A stretch of DNA of 64,000 nt from Salinicola sp. (GCA_002695065.1 NZNW01000072.1:1-64000), one strand, 5' to 3'. Counted from the stretch's first letter, positions 1 to 11,071 are shown. Notes: generated by a model not told the origin, from the letters alone. Numbers and translations are program-made.

Positions 1-1
1 G

Positions 2-27
2 CGGCGGGCGGCGCAAGCCGCCCGCCG
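2..27 (+). terminator. GC-rich intercistronic hairpin upstream of ugpA
   Basis: An 11-bp perfect stem (CGGCGGGCGGC pairing with GCCGCCCGCCG) closes a GCAA tetraloop. No T-run follows and ugpA starts 8 bases later. Hairpins in this position are common between a highly expressed binding-protein gene and its permease genes, where they act as attenuators or mRNA stabilisers. The ugpB-like gene they would follow is inferred to lie outside the window. Confidence 0.5.
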
Positions 28-35
28 AATCACCG

Positions 36-911
36 ATGACCACCTTCGAGCGCCATCGTTTCACACCCTGGCTGCTGCTGGCGCCACAGCTCGCCATCGT
101 GGCCGTCTTCTTCTTCTGGCCGGCCGCGGACTCTCTGCGCCAGGCATTCTATGTCCAGGATGCCTTCGGGCTCGGCGAACGATTCGTGGGCCTGGCGAAC
201 TTCCAGCGGGTCATGGCCTCGTCGGGATACTGGCAAGCCATGGGCGTGACGGTGCTTTTCAGCGTACTGGTGGCCGCCGGCGCCATGCTGCTGGCGCTGC
301 TGCTGGCGGTACTCGCCGATCGCGTGCTCCATGGTGCCAGGCTCTATCGCGTCCTGCTCACCTGGCCCTACGCGGTGGCACCGGCGGTGGCAGGGCTTTT
401 GTGGCTGTTCATGTTCGACCCGGTGCTCGGCGTGCTGACCCACGTCCTGGCCGGCTTCGGCGTGCACTGGGACGCGCAGTTGCATCCCGGGCAAGCGCTG
501 GCGCTGGTGGTGATCGCCTCGATCTGGCAGCAGATGAGTTACAACTTCGTGTTCTTTCTCGCCGGGCTGCAGATGATACCGGCCTCGCTGCTCGAGGCCG
601 CCGCCATCGACGGCGCCGGGCCGTTCCGGCGCTTCTTCGGCATCACCCTGCCGCTGCTCTCGCCGACCGCCTTCTTCCTGCTGGTCATGAACAGCGTCTA
701 CGTGCTGTTCGAGACCTTCGCCACCATCGACAACACCACCCTCGGTGGTCCGGGCGGCGCCACCCGCACCCTGGTCTACAAACTCTACGAGGATGGATTC
801 GTGGGCCGCGACCTCGGCGGCTCCAGCGCCCAGTCGGTGCTGCTGATGGTGCTGGTCGGCGCACTCACCTTCGTCCAGTTCCGTTACCTCGAACGCCGGG
901 TGCAGTACTGA
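36..911 (+). CDS. ugpA: Glycerol-3-phosphate-type ABC transporter permease UgpA
   Basis: This 291-residue inner-membrane protein is a permease of the binding-protein-dependent family. About six hydrophobic segments are visible, the first at residues 12-32. The cytoplasmic EAA loop, which docks on the ATPase, reads LLEAAAIDGAGPFRRFFGITLP around residues 185-206 (given here only as a motif). Length and N-terminal sequence fit UgpA of the sn-glycerol-3-phosphate importer. Its stop overlaps the ugpE start (TGATG) and ugpC follows, giving an ugpAEC order. No ugpB is visible because the window starts here. Related sugar importers share the fold, so the substrate rests on overall resemblance and on the gene order. 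Confidence 0.85.
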   Translation: MTTFERHRFTPWLLLAPQLAIVAVFFFWPAADSLRQAFYVQDAFGLGERFVGLANFQRVMASSGYWQAMGVTVLFSVLVAAGAMLLALLLAVLADRVLHGARLYRVLLTWPYAVAPAVAGLLWLFMFDPVLGVLTHVLAGFGVHWDAQLHPGQALALVVIASIWQQMSYNFVFFLAGLQMIPASLLEAAAIDGAGPFRRFFGITLPLLSPTAFFLLVMNSVYVLFETFATIDNTTLGGPGGATRTLVYKLYEDGFVGRDLGGSSAQSVLLMVLVGALTFVQFRYLERRVQY

Positions 912-1756
912 TGCGCTACGATCGCCCCCTCCTCGACCGGCTGACCCATCTGCTGCTGATCCTCGGCGTGATCGTGTTCGGACTGCCGCTGTGGCTGGCG
1001 CTCACCGCCTCCACCCACAGCGCCGGAGCGCTGCAGAGCGGCATCGCCCCGCTGTGGTTCGGCGGCGAGGGGCTGGCCAACTACTGGCAGTTGCTGTCAC
1101 AGCCGATCGCGGGGCTCGGTGTCAGCGCCCTGCGCCTGCTCGCCAACTCACTGGTGATGGCGCTCGGCATCGCGATCGGCAAGATCGCGATCTCGCTGCT
1201 GGCCGCCTACGCCATAGTGTTCTTCCGCTTTCCCTGCCGCACGCTCTGCTTCTGGCTGATCTTCGTCACCCTGATGCTGCCGGTGGAGGTGCGCATCGTG
1301 CCGACCTACGGCGTGGTGGCACGCTTCGGGTTGATCGATACCTATGCCGGCATGATCCTGCCGCTGATCGCCTCGGCCACCGCCACCTTCCTGCTCCGCC
1401 AGAGCTTCATGAGCCTGCCCCAGGAGCTGTTCGAGGCCGCTCGGCTCGACGGCGCCGGGCCGCTGCGCTTCCTGAAGGACTTCGTGCTACCGCTGTCGAA
1501 GACCAACCTGGCGGCGCTGTTCGTGATCATGTTCATCTACGGCTGGAATCAGTACCTGTGGCCCCTGCTGGCGGCCAACTCGCCGGAACACGCCACCGCC
1601 GTGATCAGCCTGAAGAACCTGGTGCAGTCCACCGACACCCTGCCGCCCTGGCAACTGGCCACCGCCATGGCGGTGATGACCGTGCTGCCGCCGGTGGCGG
1701 TCATCATCGCCATGCAGCGCTTCTTCGTGCGCGGCCTGACCGATACCGAGAAATGA
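911..1756 (+). CDS. ugpE: Glycerol-3-phosphate-type ABC transporter permease UgpE
   Basis: The second permease subunit (281 residues) would pair with UgpA to form the membrane channel. It begins with RYDRPLLDRLTHLLLILGV after the initiator Met, has about six membrane segments, and carries an EAA loop (LFEAARLDGAGPLRFLKDFV region, residues about 175-195). The start ATG overlaps the ugpA stop by one base, which indicates translational coupling. An upstream extension of this frame, inside ugpA, is open only because of high GC and has no membrane-protein character. The substrate is inferred from the operon. Confidence 0.85.
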   Translation: MRYDRPLLDRLTHLLLILGVIVFGLPLWLALTASTHSAGALQSGIAPLWFGGEGLANYWQLLSQPIAGLGVSALRLLANSLVMALGIAIGKIAISLLAAYAIVFFRFPCRTLCFWLIFVTLMLPVEVRIVPTYGVVARFGLIDTYAGMILPLIASATATFLLRQSFMSLPQELFEAARLDGAGPLRFLKDFVLPLSKTNLAALFVIMFIYGWNQYLWPLLAANSPEHATAVISLKNLVQSTDTLPPWQLATAMAVMTVLPPVAVIIAMQRFFVRGLTDTEK

Positions 1757-1778
1757 TTTCCAACCGTGGAGAGCCACC

Positions 1779-2885
<1,107 letters not shown>

Positions 2886-2937
2886 TCTTCTCGCCCACCG
2901 ACCGGCGCAGATCCACGCCCGCGTGTCCCGCGTCGCG

Positions 2938-3942
2938 TCAGCCCGCCACGGCGTATTTGGCGGCGGCCTGATCGACATGGATACAGGCTACCGCGACCCG
3001 GTCGTTGACGGGATCCAGCGGCGGGTCGAGCTGGGTACACTCCTCGGTCGCCAGATGGCAGCGCGGCGCGAACGGGCAGCCCGGCGGCGGCGCCAGCGGC
3101 GACGGCGGTTCGCCCTTGAGGTGGACGCGCTCGCGGCGGCGGTTGGGGTCCGCCACCGGCGTGGCCGAGAACAGCGCCTGGGTGTAGGGATGGCGCGGCG
3201 TGGTGAACACCTCCTCCGCCGGCCCGGTCTCCACCGGTTGGCCGAAGTACATCACGATCACGTCGTCGGCGATGCGGCGCACCACCGACAGGTCATGGGA
3301 GATGAACACGTAGGCCAGCCCGAACTCCTCCTGCAGATCCGCCAGCAGGTTGAGCACCTGGGCCTGGATCGACAGGTCCAGCGCCGAGACCGGCTCGTCC
3401 AGCACCAGGATCTTGGGGTTGAGCATCAGCGCCCGCGCAATGGCGATGCGCTGGCGCTGGCCGCCAGAGAACATGTGCGGATAGCGATCGGCATGTTCGG
3501 GGCGCAGGCCCACCTTGGCGATCATCTCCAGCGCCGCCTCGCGGCGCTCGGCAGCGCTCATCTCCTTGCGATTGAGCTTGAGCGGCTCTTCCAGCATGGT
3601 CGCCACGGTCTTGCGCGGATTGAGCGACCCGTAGGGATTCTGGAAGATGATCTGGACCTCGCGGCGCAGCGCCGCCGGCGGGCGCTGCCCCTCCTTGAGC
3701 GACACCTCGTGACCACTGATGGTCAACTTGCCGCTGGTGGGCGGCTCGATCATCGTCAATACCCGGGCCAGGGTCGACTTGCCGCAGCCGGACTCACCGA
3801 CCACCGCCAGCGTCTGGCCGGGATAGAGCTCGAAGGTTGCTTCGTTGAGCGCCTTCACCGTCGCCGGCTTGGAGAACGGGCTGCCCTTGATCTGATAGTG
3901 ACGGGTGAGATTGACGGCGCTCAATACGGCATCGCGGCTCAT
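2938..3942 (-). CDS. dppF: Dipeptide ABC transporter ATP-binding protein DppF
   Basis: One of two ATPases of an oligo/dipeptide importer (334 residues). It has Walker A (GESGCGKST), signature [15 protein letters not shown] and Walker B ([12 protein letters not shown]). A C-terminal oligopeptide-transporter extension carries the Cys-rich motif [14 protein letters not shown] near residues 288-301, typical of DppD/DppF and associated with a bound iron-sulfur centre in some members. Its ATG overlaps the dppD stop by four bases (ATGA). It is the last gene of dppABCDF. Confidence 0.9.
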   Translation of the reverse strand: MSRDAVLSAVNLTRHYQIKGSPFSKPATVKALNEATFELYPGQTLAVVGESGCGKSTLARVLTMIEPPTSGKLTISGHEVSLKEGQRPPAALRREVQIIFQNPYGSLNPRKTVATMLEEPLKLNRKEMSAAERREAALEMIAKVGLRPEHADRYPHMFSGGQRQRIAIARALMLNPKILVLDEPVSALDLSIQAQVLNLLADLQEEFGLAYVFISHDLSVVRRIADDVIVMYFGQPVETGPAEEVFTTPRHPYTQALFSATPVADPNRRRERVHLKGEPPSPLAPPPGCPFAPRCHLATEECTQLDPPLDPVNDRVAVACIHVDQAAAKYAVAG

Positions 3943-4979
3943 GGGCGCACCTCTCTATGCGGGCTGGATTGCGGGTTGTCTCGCGCAGCGCCCGCTGCAG
4001 CCGGCGACGGCGAGATCCCGTCTTCCAGGGGATAGTGACACAACGTACGGGCGGGATCGTCCGCGGCCGGCACCGGCTCCACCTCGCGACAATGCTCGGT
4101 GGCGTACTGGCAGCGCGGATTGAACAGGCAGCCGCTCGGCCGATCGTGCTGGCCGGGAACGACACCGGGAATGGTCGGCAGGCGATCCCGGTCGCCTGCG
4201 CGCTCCGGCAGCGCCGACAGCAGCGCTTCGGTGTAGGGGTGGCGCGGGTTGGCGAACAGCGACTTCACGTCCTGTTTCTCGACCTGGCGGCCGGCGTACT
4301 GCACCACCACGTGCTTGGCGGTCTCCGCCACCACGCCCATGTCGTGGGTGATCAGGATCAGCGCCATGCCGGTGTCTTCCTGCAGCCGCAGCAGCAGTTC
4401 GAGGATCTGCGCCTGGATGGTGACGTCGAGCGCGGTGGTCGGCTCGTCGGCGATCAGCAGGCGAGGGTTGCAGGAGATCGCCATGGCGATCATCACCCGC
4501 TGGCTCATGCCGCCGGATAGCTGATGCGGGTAGGCCTTGATCCGTCGCGCCGGATCGGGAATCCCCACCTGCGCCAGCAGATCCAGCGCCCGTTCGTGGC
4601 GCTCCTTACGCGAGCCGCCCAGGTGCTGCTTGATCATCTCGTCGATCTGGGTGCCGACGGTGAAGCAGGGGTTGAGGCTGCTCATCGGCTCCTGAAAGAT
4701 CATCGACATCTCGCCGCCGACGATGCGCCGGCGCTGGCGCGAACTCAGCTGCTGCAGATCCTGGCCGTCGAACGCCATCTTGTCTGCGGTGACCTGCGCC
4801 GTCCACGGCAGCAGGCCCATGGTGGCGAGCATGGACACCGACTTACCCGAGCCGGATTCGCCCACGATCGACCACACTTCGCCACGGTCGACGTTGATGT
4901 CGACGCCTTCCACGGCGGCAAACAGGCCGCTACTGGTCTTGAAGCGAACGCTGAGCCCTTCGATATCTAGTAATGCCAT
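3939..4979 (-). CDS. dppD: Dipeptide ABC transporter ATP-binding protein DppD
   Basis: The partner ATPase of DppF has 346 residues. Visible motifs are Walker A (GESGSGKS), signature [15 protein letters not shown], Walker B ([12 protein letters not shown]) and the C-terminal Cys motif [14 protein letters not shown]. It lies 64 bases after dppC and is translationally coupled to dppF. Family knowledge assigns it to ATP-driven uptake of short peptides across the inner membrane. Confidence 0.9.
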   Translation of the reverse strand: MALLDIEGLSVRFKTSSGLFAAVEGVDINVDRGEVWSIVGESGSGKSVSMLATMGLLPWTAQVTADKMAFDGQDLQQLSSRQRRRIVGGEMSMIFQEPMSSLNPCFTVGTQIDEMIKQHLGGSRKERHERALDLLAQVGIPDPARRIKAYPHQLSGGMSQRVMIAMAISCNPRLLIADEPTTALDVTIQAQILELLLRLQEDTGMALILITHDMGVVAETAKHVVVQYAGRQVEKQDVKSLFANPRHPYTEALLSALPERAGDRDRLPTIPGVVPGQHDRPSGCLFNPRCQYATEHCREVEPVPAADDPARTLCHYPLEDGISPSPAAAGAARDNPQSSPHREVRP

Positions 4980-5043
4980 GACAACTCCTCATCGCGTCGC
5001 CGCACCCGCCCCCGAACGCCATGCGCCAGGCCGAGCGAAGCGC

Positions 5044-5943
5044 TCACGATCTTTTCATCTTCGGGTCCAGCGCATCGCGCAGGCCGTCGCCCATCAGGTT
5101 GATCATCAGCACGGTCAGCAGGATGATCAGCCCCGGAAACGTCACCGCCCAGTAGGCGCTACCCATGAACTCGCGGGCGTTGGCCAGCATCGCGCCCCAC
5201 TCCGGCGTCGGCGGCTGGACACCCATGCCCAGGAAGCCCAGCGCCGCGATATCGAGAATCGCGGTGGAGAACGAGAGCGTCGCCTGCACGATCAGCGGCG
5301 CCATGCAATTGGGCAGCAAGGTATTGAACATCAGGCGCAGATGCCCGGCACCGGAGAGCCGGCTGGCGATGACGTACTCGCGATTCTTCTCGCCGATCAC
5401 CGCGGCCCGTGTCAGCCGCACGAAGTAAGGCAGCTGAACCAGCGCGATGGCGATCATGGCGCTGGTCAGACCGGGGCTGAGGATGGCGACCAGGCCCAGT
5501 GCCAGCAGCAGGCTGGGGAACGCCAGCACCACGTCCATCACGCGAGTGATGACGGTCTCGACCCAGCCGCGGAAATACCCGGCCAGGAGGCCGAGGAAAA
5601 TTCCCACGCCCATCGAGATCACCACCACCATGGCGCTGATCGAGAGCGAATAGCGCGCGCCGTAGATCAACCGCGAGAGGATGTCGCGACCTACCGCGTC
5701 GGTGCCGAGCAGGTAGCTCCAGCTGCCCTCGGCATGCCACACCGGCGGCACCAGCAGCGCCGAGCGATCCTGCATCGCCGGATCGTGTGGCGCGACCCAT
5801 GGCGCGAACAGCGCGACCAGCAGAATGAAGACGATGAAGATCAGGCCGACCAGCGCGCCGCGGCTGGCACTGAAATCACTCCAGAAGGACGCCAACTGGT
5901 AGCGAAAGGTACCGGGCGCGGCGGGGGTGGAAATGGTACTCAT
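5044..5943 (-). CDS. dppC: Dipeptide ABC transporter permease DppC
   Basis: Inner-membrane permease of 299 residues. The N-terminal transmembrane segment is around residues 31-52, followed by the periplasmic stretch with HDPAMQDRSALLVPP and the conserved LGTDAVGRDILSRLIYGARYSL motif of DppC/OppC proteins. The EAA-type loop lies near residues 195-215. It is 15 bases downstream of dppB and pairs with it. Confidence 0.9.
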   Translation of the reverse strand: MSTISTPAAPGTFRYQLASFWSDFSASRGALVGLIFIVFILLVALFAPWVAPHDPAMQDRSALLVPPVWHAEGSWSYLLGTDAVGRDILSRLIYGARYSLSISAMVVVISMGVGIFLGLLAGYFRGWVETVITRVMDVVLAFPSLLLALGLVAILSPGLTSAMIAIALVQLPYFVRLTRAAVIGEKNREYVIASRLSGAGHLRLMFNTLLPNCMAPLIVQATLSFSTAILDIAALGFLGMGVQPPTPEWGAMLANAREFMGSAYWAVTFPGLIILLTVLMINLMGDGLRDALDPKMKRS

Positions 5944-5958
5944 GATGAAAGCCCCCTG

Positions 5959-6984
5959 TTAATGGCGGATGCGCGGGTTGATGACGCCATAGGCGAGATC
6001 GACCAGCAGATTGACGATCATCACGATGAACGCGATCAGGACCAGGCCACCCTGCACCGAGGGATAGTCGCGTCGCGAGATCGCGTCGATCATCCACTTG
6101 CCGATACCGGGCCACGAGAAGATCGTTTCGGTCAGGATCGCTCCCGCCAACAGCAGGCCCACCTGGAGACCGATCACCGTCACCACCGAAATCAGCGCAT
6201 TGCGCAGGGTATGCACCATGATCACGCGGAAGTTCGACAGTCCCTTGGCGCGTGCGGTGCGCACGTAGTCCTCGCCCAGCACCTCGAGCATCGAGGAGCG
6301 GGTCTGCCGGGCGATGACCGCCAGCGGGATCGTTCCCAGCACGATCGACGGCAGGATCAGATAGTGCAGCGAGGAGAGAAACGCGCCCCAGTCGCCGGCG
6401 ATCAGGCTGTCGATGGTCATGAAGCCGGTGACCGGCTCGATGAAGTACATGTACGAGATGCGCCCCGAGACCGGGGTCCAGCCCAGGGTGCTCGAGAACA
6501 GCATGATCAGCAGCAGGCCCCACCAGAAGATCGGCATCGAATAGCCGGTCAGGCTGACCCCCATGATGGTGTGATCGAGCGTCTTGCCACGCTTGACCGC
6601 GGCCAGCACGCCGGCTGGCAGGCCGATGATGACGGCGAACGCCAACGCGAACAGCGAGAGTTCGAGCGTCGCCGGGAAGCGGCTCATGAACTCGTCCATG
6701 ACCGGGGCGTGGGTCACCAGGGAGTTACCGAGATCGCCATGCAGCAATCCCTTCAGGAAATCGAGATATTGGACGACCAGAGAGCGGTCGAAGCCCATTT
6801 GAGATTCGAGCTGGGCGTAGCGTTCGGCGGAAATGCCGCGCTCCCCCGCCATCAGCAGAATCGGATCGCCCGGCAACAGGCGAATGAAAGCGAACGCAAC
6901 GATGGTGACGCCAATGAACGTCGGGACCAGCTGCGCCAGCTTGACCAGAAAGAATTTGAACATTTTGGAGTACTGGCTAGTCAC
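5959..6984 (-). CDS. dppB: Dipeptide ABC transporter permease DppB
   Basis: Inner-membrane permease of 341 residues with the family start (FFLVKLAQLVPTFIGVT), the PGDP motif near residue 38, and the loop with EDYVRTARAKGLSNFRVI that contacts the ATPases. It follows dppA across a strong hairpin. The 341-residue length matches DppB proteins of other gammaproteobacteria closely. Confidence 0.9.
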   Translation of the reverse strand: MTSQYSKMFKFFLVKLAQLVPTFIGVTIVAFAFIRLLPGDPILLMAGERGISAERYAQLESQMGFDRSLVVQYLDFLKGLLHGDLGNSLVTHAPVMDEFMSRFPATLELSLFALAFAVIIGLPAGVLAAVKRGKTLDHTIMGVSLTGYSMPIFWWGLLLIMLFSSTLGWTPVSGRISYMYFIEPVTGFMTIDSLIAGDWGAFLSSLHYLILPSIVLGTIPLAVIARQTRSSMLEVLGEDYVRTARAKGLSNFRVIMVHTLRNALISVVTVIGLQVGLLLAGAILTETIFSWPGIGKWMIDAISRRDYPSVQGGLVLIAFIVMIVNLLVDLAYGVINPRIRH

Positions 6985-6990
6985 GCGTTA

Positions 6991-7025
6991 AGACGCGGGG
7001 CGGCTGTCAGGGCCGCCCCGCGTCT
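6991..7025 (-). terminator. Intercistronic hairpin between dppA and dppB
   Basis: A perfect 14-bp stem (AGACGCGGGGCGGC and its complement) encloses a 7-base loop. No T-run follows in the direction of transcription. It is probably a partial terminator or mRNA-stabilising hairpin that keeps dppA expression above that of the permease genes. Confidence 0.6.
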
Positions 7026-7039
7026 CCGCTAGGAGAGAA

Positions 7040-8626
7040 TCACTCGATGTCGACGCCTTCGAAGCTATGGCCGCCGAGCGGATCGATCTTGTAGCCGGTC
7101 ACTTCCTTGCGCAGCGGCATGAAGACCGTGGAATGGGCCAGGGTGTCCCAAGGTGCCTGCTCCTTGAAGATCTCCTGGGCCTGCTCGTAGAGCTTGGCGC
7201 GCTCTTCCTGACTATCCAGGGTGCGAGCTTTCTGGATCAGATCGTCGAACGGCTTGTAGCACCACTGCGAGCGGTTGGCGCCGCCGACACCGTCACAGCC
7301 GAGCAGCACGCCCAGGAAGTTGTCCGGGTCGCCGTTGTCGCCGGTCCAGCCGAGGATGACCGCACCGTCACGCTTGGTGTCCGACGAGCGCTTCAGGTAC
7401 TCGCCCCACTCGTAGGTGACGATCTGCGCGTCGACGCCGACCTTGGACAGATCCGACTGCATCAGCTCGGCGGTGCGTCGCGCGTTGGGCATGTACGGAC
7501 GCTGGACCGGCATCGCCCAGATGTTCATCTTCAGGTTCTCGACCCCCGCGTCCTCGAGCATCTGCTTGGCTTTGTCGGGATCGTACTGATCGTCCTGGAT
7601 GGCGTCGTTGTAGCCCCACATGGACGGCGGAATCGGGTTCTTGGCCACCTGGCCGGCACCCTGGAACACCGCATCGATGATCGCCTGCTTGTTGATCGCC
7701 ATGTTCAGTGCCTTGCGCACTTCCGGCTTGTCGAACGGCGCCATCTGGGTGTTGTAGGCCAGATAAGCCACGTTCAGACCGGCCTCCTCGAGCACGTTGA
7801 TGTCGTCGTTCTGCTGCATCTCCTCGACATCGGACGGGTTCGGGAACGGCATCACCTGGCACTCTCCGGCCATCAGCTTCTGATAGCGCACCTGGGCATC
7901 GGAGGTGATCGCGAAGACCAGGTTGTCGATCGGCTGCTTGCCGCGGAAATAGTCCGGGTTGGCCTGGTAGCGAATGGCCGCGTCTTCACGATAGTTGACG
8001 AACTGGAACGGACCGGTACCGATCGGCTGCTGGTTGGCTAGCTCCGGCTTGCCCTCGTCGAGCAGCTGCTGCTCGTACTCCTTGGAGTGGATCGAGGCGA
8101 AATCCATCGCCAGGTTGGCCACGAACGGCGCGTTGGGCTGAGTGAGCACGAACTTCACGGTGTGATCGTCGACCTTCTCGATCGACTTGATCAGCTCGCC
8201 CATCGACATCGAGTTGAAGTACTCGAAACTGCCGTTGGCCAGCTTGTAGTACGGATTGTTCTCGTCCATCTGACGCTCGAACGTCCAGATGACGTCGTCC
8301 GCGTCGAGCATGCGGCTCGGGGTGAAGTAGTCGGTGGTCTGGAACTTGACGTCGTCGCGCAGATGGAAGGTCACTTCCAGGCCGTCATCCGACACGTCCC
8401 AGCTCTCAGCGATGGCCGGCTCGACTTCGGTGGTACCCGGCTTGAACTGGACCAGGCGGTTGTAGATCGTCTTGCTCGACGCATCGAAGGTGGTGCCAGC
8501 GGTGTAGAGCGAGGGATCGAACCCCTCCGGCGAGCCTTCGGAGCAGTAGACCAGCGTCTTGGCCATGACCGGGGTCGCGCCCAGCATCATGGCGGCGATG
8601 CCAGCCGCAAGCAGCGTCTTCTTCAT
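7040..8626 (-). CDS. dppA: Periplasmic dipeptide-binding protein DppA
   Basis: Substrate-binding protein of the SBP family 5 type, 528 residues, close to the roughly 535 of E. coli DppA. A signal peptide covers residues 1-22 (cleavage after VMA). The mature protein begins KTLVYCSEGSPEGFDPSLYT, the typical DppA opening. A ribosome site AGGAG lies 7 bases before the ATG. It delivers di- and tripeptides to DppBCDF and is the first gene of the operon. The 250 bases upstream, to the end of the next gene, hold its promoter region, but no promoter can be named with confidence. Confidence 0.92.
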   Translation of the reverse strand: MKKTLLAAGIAAMMLGATPVMAKTLVYCSEGSPEGFDPSLYTAGTTFDASSKTIYNRLVQFKPGTTEVEPAIAESWDVSDDGLEVTFHLRDDVKFQTTDYFTPSRMLDADDVIWTFERQMDENNPYYKLANGSFEYFNSMSMGELIKSIEKVDDHTVKFVLTQPNAPFVANLAMDFASIHSKEYEQQLLDEGKPELANQQPIGTGPFQFVNYREDAAIRYQANPDYFRGKQPIDNLVFAITSDAQVRYQKLMAGECQVMPFPNPSDVEEMQQNDDINVLEEAGLNVAYLAYNTQMAPFDKPEVRKALNMAINKQAIIDAVFQGAGQVAKNPIPPSMWGYNDAIQDDQYDPDKAKQMLEDAGVENLKMNIWAMPVQRPYMPNARRTAELMQSDLSKVGVDAQIVTYEWGEYLKRSSDTKRDGAVILGWTGDNGDPDNFLGVLLGCDGVGGANRSQWCYKPFDDLIQKARTLDSQEERAKLYEQAQEIFKEQAPWDTLAHSTVFMPLRKEVTGYKIDPLGGHSFEGVDIE

Positions 8627-8877
8627 TATCCATCTCCTGCACAGCTATCGCTGTTCTTGTGATATCGGCTTGTGGCCGCTTGTCGTTGTGATGCCGGCCT
8701 GTCAGACAGCCGGCAATCGGCACAGACTAGAGCGTGAAGCAGCGTTTAATCAATTGTCCAATAGCGTGAGAAGGGGTGGTTGCAGCGAGGGGGCATTCAG
8801 TCTAGGAGGCTGTGATGGCCGTATGGGACAGGCCTGCGCAACGTCAGGCCAGCTTCATCGATGTCGCTGAGAAAGAC

Positions 8878-9966
8878 TCAGTGCTGGAGCGCCTCCACCA
8901 GGCACAGCAGTGACATCGACTGCCCGTAGGCGGTGGGATGGATCGGGATGTCCCGGTAGAACTGCAGCGTGTTTCCCATCCGCGTACCGTAGGAGACGTT
9001 GGCAACCGTGCCGTCTTCCTCGATGTTGTCGATCACCGCCTGCAGCGCCAATCTGCCGGCACGCTCCCAACGTTCGTCGCCGTAACCGAGACGCGCCCCT
9101 TTCAGGAAGGCGTAGCCGAACGCCGCCGTGGCGGAGATCTCTTCGTAGGAGATCTCATCGTCGACCAGCGTTCGCCAAGCGCCGTTGGGGCACTGGTAGT
9201 CGAGCAGGGTTTCCATCTGGGCACGCAGTACCCAGCCGAAATAACGCTCGAGCGATGGTGTCAGGTCGGCGGTTTCGAGGAAATCCAGCAGGCCGGCGGA
9301 AATCCACGAGTTGCCCCGCGCCCAGCGGGCCCGCGCAAAGTTGTGATGGCCGTCGAACGTCCAGCCGTGGAACCACAGGCCGGTTTCGCGCTCGCTCAAG
9401 TAGTGGGTGTGTACCAGGAACTGAAGGCAGGCCTCTTCGGAGAGCTCCGGACGGTCGGCGGCCCGGCCATAGTTGGCCAGGAAAAGCGCAACCATGAACA
9501 GGGTGTCGTCCCAGAGCTCGTCGTCGTTGATCTTGTCCGAGACATTGTGCTGAAACCCGCCGCAGCGTGTGCGTGGCATCTCCGCCATCAACCGCTCGGC
9601 CCAACTGGCGAGGGCCTCCTCCCAGCGGGGATCGCCGGTTTCCGACCACAGGATCGACAGGGCCAGCATCGGCGCGGTGGTATTGACATTGAGGGGAGGC
9701 AGTTCGGAGGACAACTGGGCCTCGTACCAGTTCTCCAGCAGCTTTTTCGCCTCTTCATCATGGGTATGCTGCCAGAGCCTGGCGATCCCGTAGAGTCCGA
9801 CGCCCTGGGGCCACTCCCAACTGTTGAAACTGACGTAATCGCCCGCGGTGCCATCGAGATTGGGTTCGTGAAAGCGACCGTCGTGGCGCAGTTCGGTCAG
9901 CCCTCTGATGACAAGCGCGATATGACGTTTCAGTCCATCTTTCGAAATTTCTGGCAGAGCGCTCAT
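8878..9966 (-). CDS. GH105-type unsaturated uronyl hydrolase
   Basis: A cytoplasmic protein of 362 residues without a signal peptide. It resembles the GH105/GH88 (YesR/YteR) group of (alpha/alpha)6-barrel enzymes, which hydrolyse the unsaturated uronic acid left at the non-reducing end by polysaccharide lyases. Family-like stretches are WEWPQGVGLYGI, TDDTLF-like DELWDDTLFMVALFLA, and RARWARGNSWISAGLLDFLE, with candidate catalytic Asp residues in DELWDD. An alternative start 15 bases upstream (9981) is possible, and neither has a strong ribosome site. The neighbouring TRAP genes and kduI/kduD support a role in releasing 4-deoxy-unsaturated uronate. Rhamnogalacturonan, ulvan or another lyase product cannot be told apart here. 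Confidence 0.78.
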   Translation of the reverse strand: MSALPEISKDGLKRHIALVIRGLTELRHDGRFHEPNLDGTAGDYVSFNSWEWPQGVGLYGIARLWQHTHDEEAKKLLENWYEAQLSSELPPLNVNTTAPMLALSILWSETGDPRWEEALASWAERLMAEMPRTRCGGFQHNVSDKINDDELWDDTLFMVALFLANYGRAADRPELSEEACLQFLVHTHYLSERETGLWFHGWTFDGHHNFARARWARGNSWISAGLLDFLETADLTPSLERYFGWVLRAQMETLLDYQCPNGAWRTLVDDEISYEEISATAAFGYAFLKGARLGYGDERWERAGRLALQAVIDNIEEDGTVANVSYGTRMGNTLQFYRDIPIHPTAYGQSMSLLCLVEALQH

Positions 9967-10033
9967 GAAACAACCATCCATGTAACCGGGAACACTTTGA
10001 GCGGAACGAGGGTGAGCAAGCCGCTTGACGCGA

Positions 10034-10061
10034 CGCCTTCACGATCCACGGGATCAAGGCG
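10034..10061 (-). terminator. Hairpin between dctP-like gene and GH105 gene
   Basis: An interrupted stem: CGCCTT pairs with AAGGCG and inside it GATCC pairs with GGATC around an ACG loop. No T-run follows. Its place 39 bases after the binding-protein stop suggests attenuation between dctP and the GH105 gene. Confidence 0.4.
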
Positions 10062-10099
10062 CATGCATCGCTAGACAACGCACTCACGTCGGGGAGAGT

Positions 10100-11071
10100 T
10101 CAATCCGAAACGATCTGTTCCAGCAGGGGGCCGACGATGTCGTCTCGACGATACTCATCGATAAGCGGCTGAACGGCGCGACGAAACGGCTCCTGGTCAG
10201 GCCGGTTGACCTCCACCCCCATCTCGCGGGCATCGGCAAGGGCTTTCCGCACCGCTTCGTCCCATAGCCCGCGATAGGCCTCCGTGGCGTGGGCGGCCGC
10301 CTCGCGGACGATCTCCTGCTGCTCGTCCGTCATCTTCTCCATGGCACGGTTGGAGATCACCAGAAAGTCGGGAATACGCTGGTGCTGATCGAGGGAGTAG
10401 TATTTCGCTACTTCACCGTGGCGGCCGATGGTCAGGGCGGTGGGATTGTTTTCGGCACCATCGATCACGCCCGACTGTAGCGCGGTGTAGACCTCCCCGT
10501 AGGGAAGCGGCGTCGGCGTCCCCCCCATCAGTTCCACCATGCGGATCGAGGTATTGGAGTTGATCACCCGAAGCTTGAGCCCCTGCAGATCCTGGGGCGT
10601 CTCGATCGGCTTGGAGATGGTGTAAAAAGAGCGGGCACCGCTATCGAAAAAGGTCAGTCCCTGAAAACCATCGTCCTTTGTCGCCTGGTAAACGGTCGAG
10701 GCGACAGGCCCCCTCATTTTTTCGTAGAAATCGTCTTCATCCTCGAAAATATAAGGGAGAGAAAAGACGCGAAAAACGGGATCGAAGTTCTCCAGGCTTG
10801 CCGCGCTGACGCGGGTGATATCAACGGCACCATTCTGAAGTTGCTCGAGGACTTCCCGTTCGGAGCCCAACACGCCATTGACGAAAAGACGGATCGACAC
10901 CTCGCCATCCGTTTTTTCACGGACTTCATCGGCGAACCGTTGAAGCACGACGCTGCTCGGATGATCCTTTGACAACGCGTTGGCCAGCCTCATTCTTACA
11001 TCGGCATTAGCGCTGGCGATACTCAGAGTTACCACCGAAAATGCGGTGACAACCGTTGTAGATAATTTCAT
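10100..11071 (-). CDS. dctP: TRAP transporter substrate-binding protein (DctP family)
   Basis: A periplasmic receptor of 323 residues. The start at 11071 is chosen because GGAG lies 6 bases upstream and a signal peptide follows at once (cleavage near ANA-DVRMRLANAL). The DctP signature region is visible: LPYGEVYTALQSGVIDGAENN, preceded by LKLRVINSNTSIRMVELMGG with the Arg that usually clamps the substrate carboxylate. It works with the DctQ and DctM proteins encoded on the other side of the lacI-type gene. The split layout (receptor on minus, membrane parts on plus) with shared operators suggests coordinated control. The ligand is inferred to be a uronate or short oligouronide. Confidence 0.85.
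   Translation of the reverse strand: MKLSTTVVTAFSVVTLSIASANADVRMRLANALSKDHPSSVVLQRFADEVREKTDGEVSIRLFVNGVLGSEREVLEQLQNGAVDITRVSAASLENFDPVFRVFSLPYIFEDEDDFYEKMRGPVASTVYQATKDDGFQGLTFFDSGARSFYTISKPIETPQDLQGLKLRVINSNTSIRMVELMGGTPTPLPYGEVYTALQSGVIDGAENNPTALTIGRHGEVAKYYSLDQHQRIPDFLVISNRAMEKMTDEQQEIVREAAAHATEAYRGLWDEAVRKALADAREMGVEVNRPDQEPFRRAVQPLIDEYRRDDIVGPLLEQIVSD

Noticed and set aside
2923..4035. 370-codon open frame on the plus strand
   Set aside because: Opposite dppF with its intact ABC motifs; Arg/His-rich shadow.
4723..7032. 769-codon open frame on the plus strand opposite dppB-dppD
   Set aside because: It runs antisense to three well-supported dpp genes and has the His/Gln/Asp/Arg-rich composition of high-GC shadow frames, with no recognisable domain.
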